From contig NBAY01000106.1 of the NCBI GenBank assembly GCA_002794775.1, forward strand, positions 1 to 64,000: a DNA stretch of 64,000 nucleotides, in the 5' to 3' direction. Position 1 is the stretch's first letter. Every line of letters starts with the position of its first letter. This document shows positions 52,082 through 63,754 of the stretch, in pieces. The notes beneath the pieces are model-generated. The model saw only the letters and a list, made by a program, of their open reading frames with translations, was not told where the DNA came from and ran no database searches. The DNA is from Porodaedalea pini (lineage: Eukaryota; Basidiomycota; Agaricomycetes; Hymenochaetales; Hymenochaetaceae). Both the position numbers and the translations under genes were made by a program.

Positions 52082-54241
52082 CGCTAGTATGAAGAACGTT
52101 GCAATGAAAGAAGGGGAAATGCGAGACATCCAAGTTGCAAACCACTAAATGCATGTATCAGTAACTTTTCGCTAAGATATGGAAGATGTTTTTTTTTATT
52201 ACCAGCGAGCCTCTATGTGAGAATAGAACATTATCGTGGTTTGTGGCCTGCAATCTGTCCTTTGTTTTCATTAACGAGCCACTGATCAATCAAAAACTAA
52301 AAGATAACTCATCTTTTGTTCTGTCCTTTCCGGCTTCATCTTAAGCTACGCAGTTGCACCGTATCCTTCTCCACGCCGACGCTCCTGGTCACTGACGCAT
52401 TCCACACTGCTATTGTTCAAACCATATACTTTGAGCACCTTATACTATCGAGGTACATTCTTTTTTTCCCTTTCCATTGGTCCCGCAGAATGCTCATTTG
52501 CAAAACTATCTACCATACATGCACAGACTGGAGCCCCAAAAATGTGTTCGACAGCTTTCAACCACAGTATACATTCGGTTCACATATCGACTTGCCAATC
52601 CAAGTATATGTCTCAAACGGATCACTCGACTCTCGACTAAGGTACTCGTGGATTTCAGCCGGACCGAGTTTATGGCCATCGTCCTTGGCGGTTTCCTCCT
52701 CGATCAGGAGGTCGTCAAGCGACTGCTACGTATGTACTGGAAGTCGGAAATATCGCCACTCGTGGCCAGCATAGTGTAGGATCCTACAGGATGCAAGGGC
52801 GGGATGTCCCTGAAATGCGCGAGGGACTCATATGATGCTGTCAGGCATAAGCTTTCAAATTTAGTATTTATGAGGGAGTCCACAAATCTGACGCACCAAG
52901 GTTGTCTGCAACCATCATGATTCCGACCTTGTACTTAATCGCAAGCACGCTCGTGCCAGTCACTATGAGCTGTCTGCATTTTTATCATTTAGTCAGTTCT
53001 CAGTAATTTTTGCGCGAGATAACATCAATGCAGAGTAAGTGCGTACTGAGTGCGCTGCACTCCATCTGTGAACGCGTCTGTCGGTTGCCAATTGTACGGC
53101 CTATGGTGGAAGGGATAGGTATTGTGCATTCGGCTTGAGGACAATGAGAGTGTACTACAGAGGTCGTTGAGCTTGGAAACGGTCCTAGGAAAACGTACTC
53201 AGCCATTGGAGTAGCGGCGTCAGCAGTTTGAGCAGATACGAGTGCGCACTTACCACGTATGAGTATCCTTCCGAGCCGCCACGGTTTACAGAAAGCGTTG
53301 AAAATTAGCTTCGAAGTTTGACATATATTTGCTCGTATTGCATGCTTACCAGAGCGTTATGGAAGTTCATTTTCCGTCACCGACGATCAGACAATGAACC
53401 GGAAGAGGCTGAGGAGGCGTTGCAATAGAAAGCCACAAAGGTGAACGAGATGTAGCTGCATGGGCGGGACGTTGTGCGGAGGTCATGGCGGTCAAGAGAG
53501 AGTTAGAAAGGTGTCCCAAAAGCGGAATCGGAGTTAGATATGCAGTGATCAGGCGAGTGGCATTAAACTTCCTCATTTGGATATGCTGCACTTACAAGCA
53601 ACTTGTTCACACGCTCTGATCACTGCACATTAGCGCCGCATTTAATTTTAGAACACCTTCCAGCCTCTCCATCTTACTCCCATCATCGCTCGCTCGCCGT
53701 CGCATGCAACCAGCATACTGACCTCCAGCTTGCCACCTCAGCGCGTTCAGCTCCAAATCCACCTTGCCTTCACCATCCGTGTCCTGAGCTCAAGACTCAG
53801 AGGTTTTTTAGCACATCGCCGATAACGGCGAACACTTCATCGGCCACGCATCAAGTGAGCTTTCACGCCTCATTCTGACCGTCATAACTGCCTCATCAGA
53901 CACTTTTCTCTTAACAGTTTTTTTTTTCAGCAACTCAGGGTTCCAACGCCGTGAAGCGCGTTCCGATTGCTCAGGCAAGCCCGATTTCACACTGTTTTCT
54001 TTATTTAGTCGCTTGTACCGTAATTTTGTATATTGGTAGTCACTGTTTGTATTTCGAACTTTTGTACTAGCAAAATAAAGGAACAGAGAAGGCCAGATAG
54101 AAAGTAAGAAAAATAGTTAATTGATTTCTCGTTAGGATCAATAAGCCAGGGAGTAAATTTCATCAAAACAGAAAGTAAACCGTGTCAAAGGTGTGTAAAG
54201 AATGCGTGAGAGGTGTTACACTTAGCTAACGTGAACTTCAG
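52082..54241. other. Intergenic, no gene supported
   Basis: About 2.1 kb with several short ORFs on both strands, none with recognisable content or a coherent exon structure. It contains the upstream regions of the divergent KDZ fragment and SPT5-like gene. A pyrimidine-rich stretch lies near 53915-53930. Confidence 0.55.
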
Positions 54242-55106
54242 ATGCCCAGACAAGCAGCGGATGAACGAGTTTTGCGCTATTTGGATCTGGAGGCCGAAGA
54301 CTTCGACGAGGACGATAACGACGAGGCTTTCTTAGACTCAGACAAAGGTATTGTGGGACTCAGCTACTCAAATATGCCTCACTGACCATTGACTCATACA
54401 GAGGCCAAATTTATCGACGATCGCGGCGAAGGAACATTGAGTGCAGGAGCGTGTCAGCGGCCTGCGCTATACAATATTGTCGAGCAAGATGATGTTCGAG
54501 CCATACTTCGAGGCATCAAAGAGTGTCATAAAACGTACAAGGAGACCTTTGACTACGGACACTTAAAAAACGAGAAGGAGCGTGTGTCGGCGAGGATCGG
54601 TGGTACGGGAAATAATCTATACATGATACGCATCAGGGTAAGTGACTTCAGTCGAAAAGTGATTGTGTTATGCTTATGCATGAATAGGTCGGCCACGAAG
54701 TCAAGGAGGCGAAACTACTGCATGAGTTCTTCCTCGAAACCGAGACTTCATGGGTACAACAAGGGCTGCCGCGTCCTTCTGAACAACCTTGCGCCTTCTC
54801 TCTACCAGCGTTTCCCAAACGTGTCTATGCGATCGCTCCGACACTCGGCGAGGTCAACTACGCAAAATCTTGGCTGGCACACCGGAATTTGTCGACAGTT
54901 GTTTGTGTTTGGGACGAGGAGGAATCCGCCAAGGTGCTCAGAATGCGCAATGGAAGCGCCTCTCTCGAGAGATTTGAAGTCGGCGAATGGGTTACCATCC
55001 AGCGCGGTCTGTACAAAGGCGATATCGGCCGCGTCAGAGAGTTGAGGACTCAAGATGACCGTATCGTAGTGGCAATCGTGCCTCGACTTCCAATCGACAA
55101 GGAATC

Positions 55107-55448
55107 TGTTGGAAGTGTGATTCTGACACTTATTTTATGTTTTCCATGCTTTTCTTGATTTATTCCCACGCCTCTGTTTGCACATGCGCGCGCATGTGCG
55201 AACATCACGTGATTTTTGTCTTATGTAATATTAGCTTCAAAGCGGCTGAGACAATGTATGAGTGTCCCTATCTGTTGCACTCATCCATTGGACTCAGGTA
55301 TGCACTTGTATATTAATATATATCTATCTGTTGCACTCATCCATTGGACTCAGGTATGCACTTGTATATTAATATATATCTATCTGTTGCACTCATCCAT
55401 TGGACTCAGGTGTGAAGTGTGACCCCTTTTGGTTCACTGCTGCTAATA
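55107..55448 (+). repeat. Copia 2 5' LTR (342 bp, expanded)
   Basis: It carries three copies of the unit containing TCTGTTGCACTCATCCATTG instead of the two in the other LTRs. It also has the perfect 20-bp palindrome GCACATGCGCGCGCATGTGC (about 55179-55198), followed by a CACGTG site. Confidence 0.95.
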
Positions 55449-55467
55449 GGTTATGAGCCTTGCGCTC
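55449..55467 (+). promoter_or_regulatory. Copia 2 primer-binding site
   Basis: GGTTATGAGCCTTGCGCTC follows the 5' LTR directly and is identical to the site in copia 1. Its complement matches a tRNA-Met anticodon arm. Confidence 0.75.
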
Positions 55468-56435
55468 TAACTTCGCACACTGGTTCTGGACTTCGAGAAG
55501 CACCCCCTGCTTCAATTATAGACTGATCGGACCTGATCTGCACACCCTACACACAGTGTTTCGCCGATTGCAATGTTCCTGGTGGTTGGATTGAGCTGGA
55601 TCTTTGTTGATTGGAAAATCGGTGTGTCTGCCGCGTCTCTGCCAAGTTTCGTGCCACCACATCCACTTCCCATCGCACTACACTGCATTCATTCACCACC
55701 TGCATCCAAAACCTCTCTATCACCCATCACTCGATATTGGCTTGACTGTTCGCACTATACCTTGGCACATTGTTGGGGTTACGTGTGATCTACGTTTGTG
55801 CCAACTTACATCGATATTCGACTCGATTTGAGTGTGCTGCAACGTTTTACTGAGCAACCACTCTTATTACACTCTGCACTTTGCTGCATCGCGTGGTTAT
55901 CGCATTTTCTGCGGAACCCTTGGTCCGATTCTCTCGAAACTTCGTCTGCGTGCTCGTGTTCACGCCTCCTCAGTGTGTGTTGATTTGCATTGCAATCGCA
56001 CCACTCGTTCTCCCTCAGTGTCCCATTTTGCACGGTTACCAGCTCTGGTGTGAGTTGATTAAGGCCCATTTCACCCCATTCTGTTGTTGTTGGATCAGAC
56101 TAGCCTATCGTCTGTGAAGCTCGACTGCTCAGCCTTAGTTCGCTGATTGTGACGCTCTTTTGAGTGTCACTTAAGCCTAGAGCCTCTCTCAGTCAGCGGT
56201 GCCTGCGGGGTCTTAGCAGACCAACAGACCAGCACTGTCTTGCGGCGACTCTGTGTATACTTCGACGTTTTGAGTGTCTGGTAACCTTCATTGGCTTCCA
56301 TTGAACTGTCATCTGTAATCGTGTCATTGTGGTCTGTACACACTTTCCTTCACTGTGCCCCACTCACACATCCAATTCCTCCCAAACATCACACACACGT
56401 CGTACCCATCGTCCCCTACCTGCCTGTGAAACGTC

Positions 56436-58574
56436 ATGTCCAAATCTGCCCCTGCCGACTCACTGTCTTCATTTAACAAGTTGGGTGAAGGCAACTATCC
56501 TACTTGGAAATTCGACATGCAGGCTGCCCTTCAGTACAAGAAGCTTTGGCGCCTCGTTTCAGGCAAGGAGTCGAAGCCATCTTCTCCTCCTGATAAAGTC
56601 GAACTCTGGGAAGAAAGGGCTGAGCAAGCAGCCGGCCTTATCTACCAGAAACTCAAAAACAGCATGCAGATTTTGGTACAATCACACATGGGTGACCCTG
56701 TAGAGATGTGGAAAGCGCTCGAGAAACTGCACAAGCAGGACAACCCAGCTGCACGTTTTATTGCCTATGACGAGTTTTTCGGTATCAGCAAGAAGGAGGA
56801 TGAGTCTTTGACCGCACTAGTCAGCAGAGTTGAGCATGGACTTCATAACATCAGAAATACACGCACTAGCACTCTCAAACTCGAAGAGTTTGAGGATGAG
56901 CTTGCATGTGTTGCCCTGGTTCGCTCCCTGCCTGAAGAGTACTCATCCTTCCGCTCTGCACTCTTGCTCCTGACAGATTTCAAGTTAAAGACGCTTAAGG
57001 AAGCATTTATGCAGGAGCAAATGAACTGTCAATCGCGTGCTGGTGATCAGTCCATGGCCCTGAAAGCGTCCTCTGCTCCCTCTAAGCCTTCCTCATCGTC
57101 TCAGCCTGTTGTCTGCGAATTTTGCGGCATTAAAGGTCATCCAGAGTCGAAGTGCTTCAAGAGACGTGATGCAATTGAGGCAATTAGGGCCAAGAGGAAG
57201 GATAACAAAGGGAAGACTAAGGAGAAAGCACAATCTGCTCAGCAGGACGACTCCGAGTCTGTCCAATCTGCTGAATTTGCTGGAAATGCAAGTACCTCAG
57301 ACTTCACCAACCCCCATACACCCCTCATTCTCGATGCAGGAACTGATTGGATCGTTGATACAGGTGCCACTTGCCACATGACACCCCACCGACACTGGTT
57401 TCACAAATATTCACCAAATCGCACCCCTATACGCCTTGCAAACAACGAAATCATCTATTCTGTTGGAGTGGGCACAGTGCGATTTCAACCAGTAATCAAT
57501 GGCAAAGATGGACACTTACTTGAATTTGAACGTGTACTTCATGTCCCTGATTTGCGAAACAATCTCCTCTCAGTCCTGTATTTAACTCGTGCCAAATCGT
57601 ATATTGTCACCATTCAGCGTGATAAAATTCTATTCAATCGAAATGGCACTCTCCTCTTCACTGCAAATGTCACTCCCAACAATGCTGCATCACTCAATGG
57701 CCAAGTCGTACCCATGAGTGCATTCTCTGCACTTACAAGCACTTGTCCACTTGATTTGACTCTGTGGCATCGACATTTTGCACACCTACACCATGGTGAT
57801 GTGAAGAAACTGCTCAATGAGCATTTAGTTGAGGGAATGGTGATTAAGTCAAAGGACTTGCCAGATCCGATCTGTGAGCCTTGCATTGCAGGCAAACAGC
57901 ATCGTTCTAATGTCTCAAAACTTGCATCGCATCGTGCATCAAGTCTTCTTCAATTGGTTCACTCAGATGTGCATGGTCCTCTTCCCATTCAGTCAAGGAA
58001 TGGTTACAAGTACTGGATCACCTTCATTGATGATTTCAGTTGCTTCTGGGCAGTTTTGCCTTTGAAGAAGAAGAGTGACACTTTTAGTGCTTTTAAGCAT
58101 TTTAAGGCATATGCAGAGAATCAGTTAGATTTGAACATTAAGGCCACTCGTGATGATAAGGGAGGAGAATACATGCCAAAGGAATGGGATCAACTCTGTG
58201 AAAATGAAGGCATTCATCGCCAGCACACTGTCAGAAATGAACCCCACCAAAATGGTGTTGCTGAACGCGCAAACAGGACGTTAGCTGAGGGCATCACCAC
58301 TATGCTGAATGAAGCACACTTACCTGCTACTTTCTGGTGGGATGCAGTTGCTGCTTTTGTTCATGTCCATAATCGCTCTCCTACATCTGCGGTGAATGAC
58401 AACACACCCTATCAACTCTGGTACAAGTCTAAACCAGATGTTTCTCATTTTCGCGTTTTTGGCTCAACGCAAACAGTTGCAATCCCACACACAGAAATGT
58501 GTCTTCCTTGGCTACCCTGCAAATTACAAAGGATGGCTATTCTGGAACCCTGTTACACACAAGGAGATCATTAG
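56436..58574 (+). CDS. Copia 2 ORF1: Gag, protease, integrase (712 aa)
   Basis: The translated text appears identical to copia 1 ORF1: zinc knuckle at residues 227-240, protease DTG at about 308, and integrase Asp, Asp, Glu all present. The start follows a leader of about 990 bases after the LTR. It ends out of frame with RT at the same position as in copia 1. Confidence 0.95.
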   Translation: MSKSAPADSLSSFNKLGEGNYPTWKFDMQAALQYKKLWRLVSGKESKPSSPPDKVELWEERAEQAAGLIYQKLKNSMQILVQSHMGDPVEMWKALEKLHKQDNPAARFIAYDEFFGISKKEDESLTALVSRVEHGLHNIRNTRTSTLKLEEFEDELACVALVRSLPEEYSSFRSALLLLTDFKLKTLKEAFMQEQMNCQSRAGDQSMALKASSAPSKPSSSSQPVVCEFCGIKGHPESKCFKRRDAIEAIRAKRKDNKGKTKEKAQSAQQDDSESVQSAEFAGNASTSDFTNPHTPLILDAGTDWIVDTGATCHMTPHRHWFHKYSPNRTPIRLANNEIIYSVGVGTVRFQPVINGKDGHLLEFERVLHVPDLRNNLLSVLYLTRAKSYIVTIQRDKILFNRNGTLLFTANVTPNNAASLNGQVVPMSAFSALTSTCPLDLTLWHRHFAHLHHGDVKKLLNEHLVEGMVIKSKDLPDPICEPCIAGKQHRSNVSKLASHRASSLLQLVHSDVHGPLPIQSRNGYKYWITFIDDFSCFWAVLPLKKKSDTFSAFKHFKAYAENQLDLNIKATRDDKGGEYMPKEWDQLCENEGIHRQHTVRNEPHQNGVAERANRTLAEGITTMLNEAHLPATFWWDAVAAFVHVHNRSPTSAVNDNTPYQLWYKSKPDVSHFRVFGSTQTVAIPHTEMCLPWLPCKLQRMAILEPCYTQGDH

Positions 58575-60822
58575 TGACTCTGCTCAGTTTGATGAACGCG
58601 TGTTTCCAGGCAATTCTAGGACTCCTGTTGATTTGCGGGTACAATCTCCTCCAGAGGCAAAAGATCTGCCAGAACAGGTGGGAGTAGAAAGTGATGATGA
58701 TGATGATGTTCTGCCATCTCCTCCACCTCCTGTTTGTCCAGTGGACCCTCCTGTACCTCCACCAACTCATTCCCCTTCTCCGCTTGCTTCTGCACGTAAA
58801 CACACTGTGTCTCCTCCACCTTCTCAGACTCCTCCTGCTAAGAAAGCAAGGAGTGAGCACCCTAATCAGACTCAAACTCCGTCATCAGCTCCTCCTCCCA
58901 GGCCAAAACCACGCACTACCACTGGTGCATGGGACAGAATGATCAATCCACTTATGGATTATCCAGGTCGACACATTCCTAGACCTGATCCTGTTCCCAT
59001 ACCTGAGCCTGAAGTTGTGCATCAGCCAGAAATGGATGTGCACATGGAGGATGCTGAACAGCACGATGAACTTGATGTCATGTTTGAAGAGGAGATGCAA
59101 GCAGAAGCGCTCATGTTCAATGGGCTCATGGACTTTGGCACAAATGCAGGTCTTGAAGACAAGTACATTGCTTTTGATGATGTGTTTGACTATGTCTTCA
59201 AGTCTACAAATTGTCTTGAGCATGTATTCTCTGCAGAAGTGCGCAAGCAATATGGTCCAGAGCCCTACCAGTGGAAGGATATCAAGGGGCGCCCTGATGC
59301 CCATCTTTGGGAACAGGCTGCAATGGAAGAGTTCATCAGTCTGATTGAGAATGGCACTTTCCAGCCTGTCAGACTTCCAACTGGTCGTAAAACTATTGGT
59401 TGTCGCTGGGTGTTCAAACTCAAGCGCAAGGCAGATGGCTCTGTGGACAGGTACAAGGCAAGACTGGTTGCAAAGGGATACTCACAGCGACCGGGATTGG
59501 AGTTTTCACAGGTGTTTGCACCAACTGCAAAGTGGGCAGCACTACGTGCAATTCTGGCTATAGCTGCACTTGAGGACCTTGAGCTTTACAGTGTAGACAT
59601 CTCCACCGCTTTTCTCAATGGTGAGATGGATCATGATGTCTACATGGACCAGCCTGAAGGGTTTGAGGAGTATTATGGTGCTGGATTTGTTCTTAAGCTA
59701 GTAAAGTCTATCTATGGACTGAAACAAGCTGGACGCCAGTGGTACAAGAAACTCGATTCAGTACTGAAGGGTATGGGCTTCCAACTGGTGCGCTGCGACA
59801 ACAGTATATGGGTCTATCGCAGAGAGGATGTGCGCATTATCATTCCTGTCTATGTTGATGACATGACCATTGCTACAAAGTCAAAGGGGCAGTACCAGTT
59901 TGTGAAGAGTGAGTTGGAGAAGCACTTCAAGCTACATGACCTCGGGCCAACTTCATTCCTCTTGGGAGTTCACATTGAGCGTGATCGCTCTCAGCACTCT
60001 TTGTCTATATCTCAGCGCCAGTATATCATTGACATACTTGAGCGTTTTGAACTTAGCAATTGTGGCACTGTGACAACCCCACTACCTGAAGGTCATAAGC
60101 TTAGCAAGTCCATGGCTCCCAAGAATGATGAAGAGACTGCCTTCATGAAGACTGTTCCTTACAAGCAGTTGGTGGGCGCTCTCATGTATCTTGCTGTGGC
60201 TACACGCCCAGACATTGCTTATGCAGTGGGAGTTCTGGCACGTTTTAGTGCTAATCCTGGCATGGCTCACTGGAAGGCTGCAAAGCACTTGTGTCGTTAC
60301 CTTCAAGGTACCAAAGACTACAAGTTGACTTATGCATCTGACCCCAACTCAGCTGAGCTGTTCACCACATTCTCTGATGCAGACCATGGTGGTGATGAGG
60401 ATGACAGGTGCTCTACAAGTGGCATGGTGGTTAAAATGGGAACTGGTGCAATCAGTTGGGCAAGTCGGTTGCAAACCATTGTGACTCTCTCTACTACTGA
60501 GGCAGAATACATTGCTGCTGTACAATCAGGACAAGAGATCATATGGTTGCGCAACTTGCTCACTGAGTTTGGGTATCATTTTGATGCCCCATCTGTTCTC
60601 TATGTTGACAACCAGTCTGCATTAGCAGTTGCCAGAAATCCTGAACATCATGGGCGCATGAAACACCTGGATTTGCGTCATTACTGGCTGAGAGATGTGG
60701 TTGAAGCAGGCTATGTGGATGTGAGGTACTTGCCCACTAAGTCTGTGCCAGCTGATATCATGACCAAAGCCCTTGGGCGCTTGAAAGTGGGAGAGATGTG
60801 TGGGATGTTAGGTCTTAGGTGA
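58396..60822 (+). CDS. Copia 2 ORF2: RT and RNase H (808 aa)
   Basis: Same domain order as copia 1 ORF2, with catalytic YVDD and RNase H motifs. Six residues differ: S/F in the linker, and C/R, R/C, C/R, M/V and H/R in the RNase H part. Several of these correspond to CG to TG or CA changes. The frame is +1 relative to ORF1 and overlaps it by about 180 bases. Confidence 0.95.
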   Translation: MTTHPINSGTSLNQMFLIFAFLAQRKQLQSHTQKCVFLGYPANYKGWLFWNPVTHKEIISDSAQFDERVFPGNSRTPVDLRVQSPPEAKDLPEQVGVESDDDDDVLPSPPPPVCPVDPPVPPPTHSPSPLASARKHTVSPPPSQTPPAKKARSEHPNQTQTPSSAPPPRPKPRTTTGAWDRMINPLMDYPGRHIPRPDPVPIPEPEVVHQPEMDVHMEDAEQHDELDVMFEEEMQAEALMFNGLMDFGTNAGLEDKYIAFDDVFDYVFKSTNCLEHVFSAEVRKQYGPEPYQWKDIKGRPDAHLWEQAAMEEFISLIENGTFQPVRLPTGRKTIGCRWVFKLKRKADGSVDRYKARLVAKGYSQRPGLEFSQVFAPTAKWAALRAILAIAALEDLELYSVDISTAFLNGEMDHDVYMDQPEGFEEYYGAGFVLKLVKSIYGLKQAGRQWYKKLDSVLKGMGFQLVRCDNSIWVYRREDVRIIIPVYVDDMTIATKSKGQYQFVKSELEKHFKLHDLGPTSFLLGVHIERDRSQHSLSISQRQYIIDILERFELSNCGTVTTPLPEGHKLSKSMAPKNDEETAFMKTVPYKQLVGALMYLAVATRPDIAYAVGVLARFSANPGMAHWKAAKHLCRYLQGTKDYKLTYASDPNSAELFTTFSDADHGGDEDDRCSTSGMVVKMGTGAISWASRLQTIVTLSTTEAEYIAAVQSGQEIIWLRNLLTEFGYHFDAPSVLYVDNQSALAVARNPEHHGRMKHLDLRHYWLRDVVEAGYVDVRYLPTKSVPADIMTKALGRLKVGEMCGMLGLR

Positions 60823-60850
60823 CTTACAGATGTGTCAGATCAGGTGGGAG

Positions 60851-61136
60851 TGTTGGAAGTGTGATTCTGACACTTATTTTATGTTTTCCATGCTTTTCTT
60901 GATTTATTCCCACGCCTCTGTTTGCACATGCGTGCGCATGTGCGAACATCACGTGATTTTTGTCTTATGTAATATTAGCTTCAAAGCGGCTGAGACAATG
61001 TATGAGTGTCCCTATCTGTTGCACTCATCCATTGGACTCAGGTATGCACTTGTATATTAATATATATCTATCTGTTGCACTCATCCATTGGACTCAGGTG
61101 TGAAGTGTGACCCCTTTCGGTTCACTGCTGCTAATA
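60851..61136 (+). repeat. Copia 2 3' LTR (286 bp)
   Basis: It has two tandem units. It differs from the 5' LTR at CGTGCG versus CGCGCG and at TTCGG versus TTTGG. It is preceded by the polypurine tract AGGTGGGAG and followed by the target duplication GAATC. Confidence 0.95.
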
Positions 61137-63271
61137 GAATCATCCACTCGTCCCGAGCCTGCGCTTTTCTCCCCTGATAACTTCAGGGGTGAAAAAATAA
61201 AGAAACATGACTCAAGGACTTATACCTTTCGGCGTCGTAAGTACAAGAATGGACTACTCGAACTGACCTGCCCTAGCGTGCACTACGTTAGAAAGGCATC
61301 CCCTTCTTTACAGGACATCGGACTTTTCACACATACAGAGGCTTCGTTTGGACCCTTGGACCGCGGCAAACCATTTCTTCGAAGTGGCGATAAAATCCGC
61401 AGCTTGTCGACCGGCTTAATCGGGACTGTAGGTGACATCTCGAAATACGCTGTTTCGTCGACGCATACTATAGATACCTCGGGAAACTTTGTAGGCGGTG
61501 TTTCAGGCGATATCTTGGAGAACAGACACTCTGTAATTGAATATACCAAGATCAAGGAGAGGAAAACGGTCAAGGATAAAGGCAAGGAAAAGGAAGTGGT
61601 GGAAACAAGAACTATTGGTTCTCTCTTGGCGGACTATATTCCCGTACTGAATGTGACAGACAATTCCGGTAGAGTCCAGTATCATACTTTACAGTACGCT
61701 ATGTCGGACATTCGTAGAGTATTGGAACCGGGCATGAATGTCCGTGTCGTCGTCGGTCCATTCACTGGCGAAACTGGAATGATACAGACTGTCTCAGCGG
61801 ATGAAAAAGAAATTTCATTCATTACAACCTCGTATTCTACGGTGTGTGTATCCTTCACCTCAAGTATATTTACTAAGTCTTTTTTTAGTTTACTGTCAGA
61901 GCGAAATGGGTCCAAACGGTACACACCGACATGACTTGTTCCGGAGTCGAGAAGGATATCGTGCAACTCCTCCAGAGTCAGTGGTGCATCATTACTAGTG
62001 GTCAGTACATCGGACGAAAGGCGCAGGTCATCTCAATCGACAACGAGACAGCAACTTTGGTTTTCGTGACTGAGGATGAGTTGAAGAATCATATTGTTTC
62101 CGATGAGGTACATATTTGTTTACTTTACCTATGAGAAACTTGCTCATTCGTTCGTTTATTCATTCATTCAGTTTACTGAGCGCGTGGATCGACTGCAGCC
62201 CGACTTTGTTGAGGCTGCCAAAAAAAAGACACTCGACTCATTGAGGACGGCAAAAGCTCTGCCGTTCCGCAGACCACTGACGAGCTGCACCGATTCTGCG
62301 ATCATTTGCAGCATCTTTACGTTTTTGTCATCAACAACAAGGACTTCAAGGGTTGATTTGGCTATGTGCTCAGTACGAATCCGAATAAACCGACGGCAAC
62401 CATTTCTATTGATGGGACGATGAACGTATCGAGAAGCGCACCCGAGCAAATCATTGATCTAAAAGATCTAGTTGCAGTGTATGTGTTTTCTTCCAAGCTT
62501 ATTATATACTTATTAATGTACTGTACAAAGCAGTGACAACGCGTATTGCTTGGACCTCGACCATCCTCTGACCGAGAAACAGCGGGTACATTTGACCGCC
62601 AAATTCAAGTCCTTGAGAGAAGGCGGCGCACGCTGGCATGAGTCGACTTCGACCGCCCGCGCAGTGACTCCCCCTCCTGATACAGCTCTCATTGAAGAGT
62701 TGAGGAGCTTCGTAACTGACCTCGAAACTGTGGACCCGCTACCGGCGCCTGTTGATGAGCCACAGACCTGGCCACCACCTCTTGGCCCCCTTACCGGTGT
62801 GTATAGATTGATCATGATTAAGATCTTACTCACTTTCTGTCAGATTTCTCTGGATCCGGCATGTGGATTATACATCCCGATGTGCAATCGTTGTACTCCA
62901 AGTACAAGATTCATTTTCGCATTGGCCAATTGACGCTCGATAACTGGACGATTCTCGGAAGCATCGTGGACCACTTTCAATGCGAGAACGACAATGTGCA
63001 CGGACTTTGCCACCTTCGTGCTATGCTTACGGACCATCGACAAATGACGAATTCGGGGTTTCGCAACACGTACGTGAAGGATATCAGGGTGCAAAAACCC
63101 AAAAAAAATGCTGCTGCTCTCATTGTTCACGGTGACCCTGGGTTACGCGGGAAGATTGTTACCGTCAAGAAGTTCTCGAAGGACAAGGCAACCGTCGTCG
63201 TCGTTGACTCGGAGAAAAAATCGTGGAATGAAAGTGTCTCGAATATGACCCTCATAGAGAAAATAGAGTAA

Positions 63272-63754
63272 ATTAGACAGCCGTATCGTACTGGAAATCT
63301 CGGAATCACCAATGTACTATAACTTAGCATTTAATTTATTACAATGTTCTACTGTTCCACTCCGAGCCACAAGTTTGTGCGACCTTCGATCCTGCCATGT
63401 GCGCAGATGTCATCGGTACGCATATCAGTCTTGATATTTGCCTTGTTCCCATTCTGACGTGATTTGTTTTACAGATTATCCTCATCTCGAATTTGGTGCT
63501 TGAGATTTGCAGTTGCTACGGTCTTAGGCCTGTGAAACATGAGGCTTGTAAGTCAAGATTGGAGGCCACGTTCGAGAGCCGAATGCCACAGCGCGCTAAG
63601 ATTTTGTGGCCGATGGGTCAAGTACTGCATGATAAGCCACTTTATTCTTTTTATCCTATTTAATGCGCCTGATGAGAACCACGAAATCCCATTTCACATA
63701 TCTTCTCAGCTTGAGCAGTAGTTTTGAAAAGGTCCTCCAGAGTTCCCAACCAGC
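63272..63754. other. Intergenic, no gene seen
   Basis: Short ORFs only. It holds the 3' flank of the SPT5-like gene and the probable promoter of the gene starting at 63755. Confidence 0.55.

Larger units (their letters stand above)
55107..61136 (+). mobile_element. Ty1/copia element 2 (6,030 bp)
   Basis: It is nearly identical to copia 1 but in the opposite orientation. The target duplication is GAATC (55102-55106 and 61137-61141). The 5' LTR is 342 bp and the 3' LTR 286 bp, the difference being one extra 56-bp tandem unit; otherwise they differ at about two bases. The internal ORFs, primer site and polypurine tract match copia 1. It lies in the third exon of the SPT5-like gene. Confidence 0.97.
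54242..63271 (+). pseudogene. SPT5-like NGN/KOW gene, split by copia 2 and carrying further lesions
   Basis: Exons 54242-54347, 54402-54637 and 54688-55106 join cleanly and resume at 61142 after the copia element. The text includes an acidic N-terminus (EAEDFDEDDNDEAFLDSDK), an NGN-like region (NLYMIRIRVGHEVKEAKLLH, RVYAIAPTLGEVNYAKSW), a KOW motif (WVTIQRGLYKGDIGRVREL), later KOW-like pieces (VRVVVGPFTGETGMIQTVS, SGQYIGRKAQVISIDNE, GLRGKIVTVKKFSKDKATVV) and a stop at 63271. SPT5 is the RNA polymerase II/I elongation factor that binds SPT4 and the nascent RNA. Beyond the insertion there is a frame change at an A8 run (62220-62227) and an in-frame TGA near 62354, so it was probably already a decaying paralogue. 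Confidence 0.75.
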
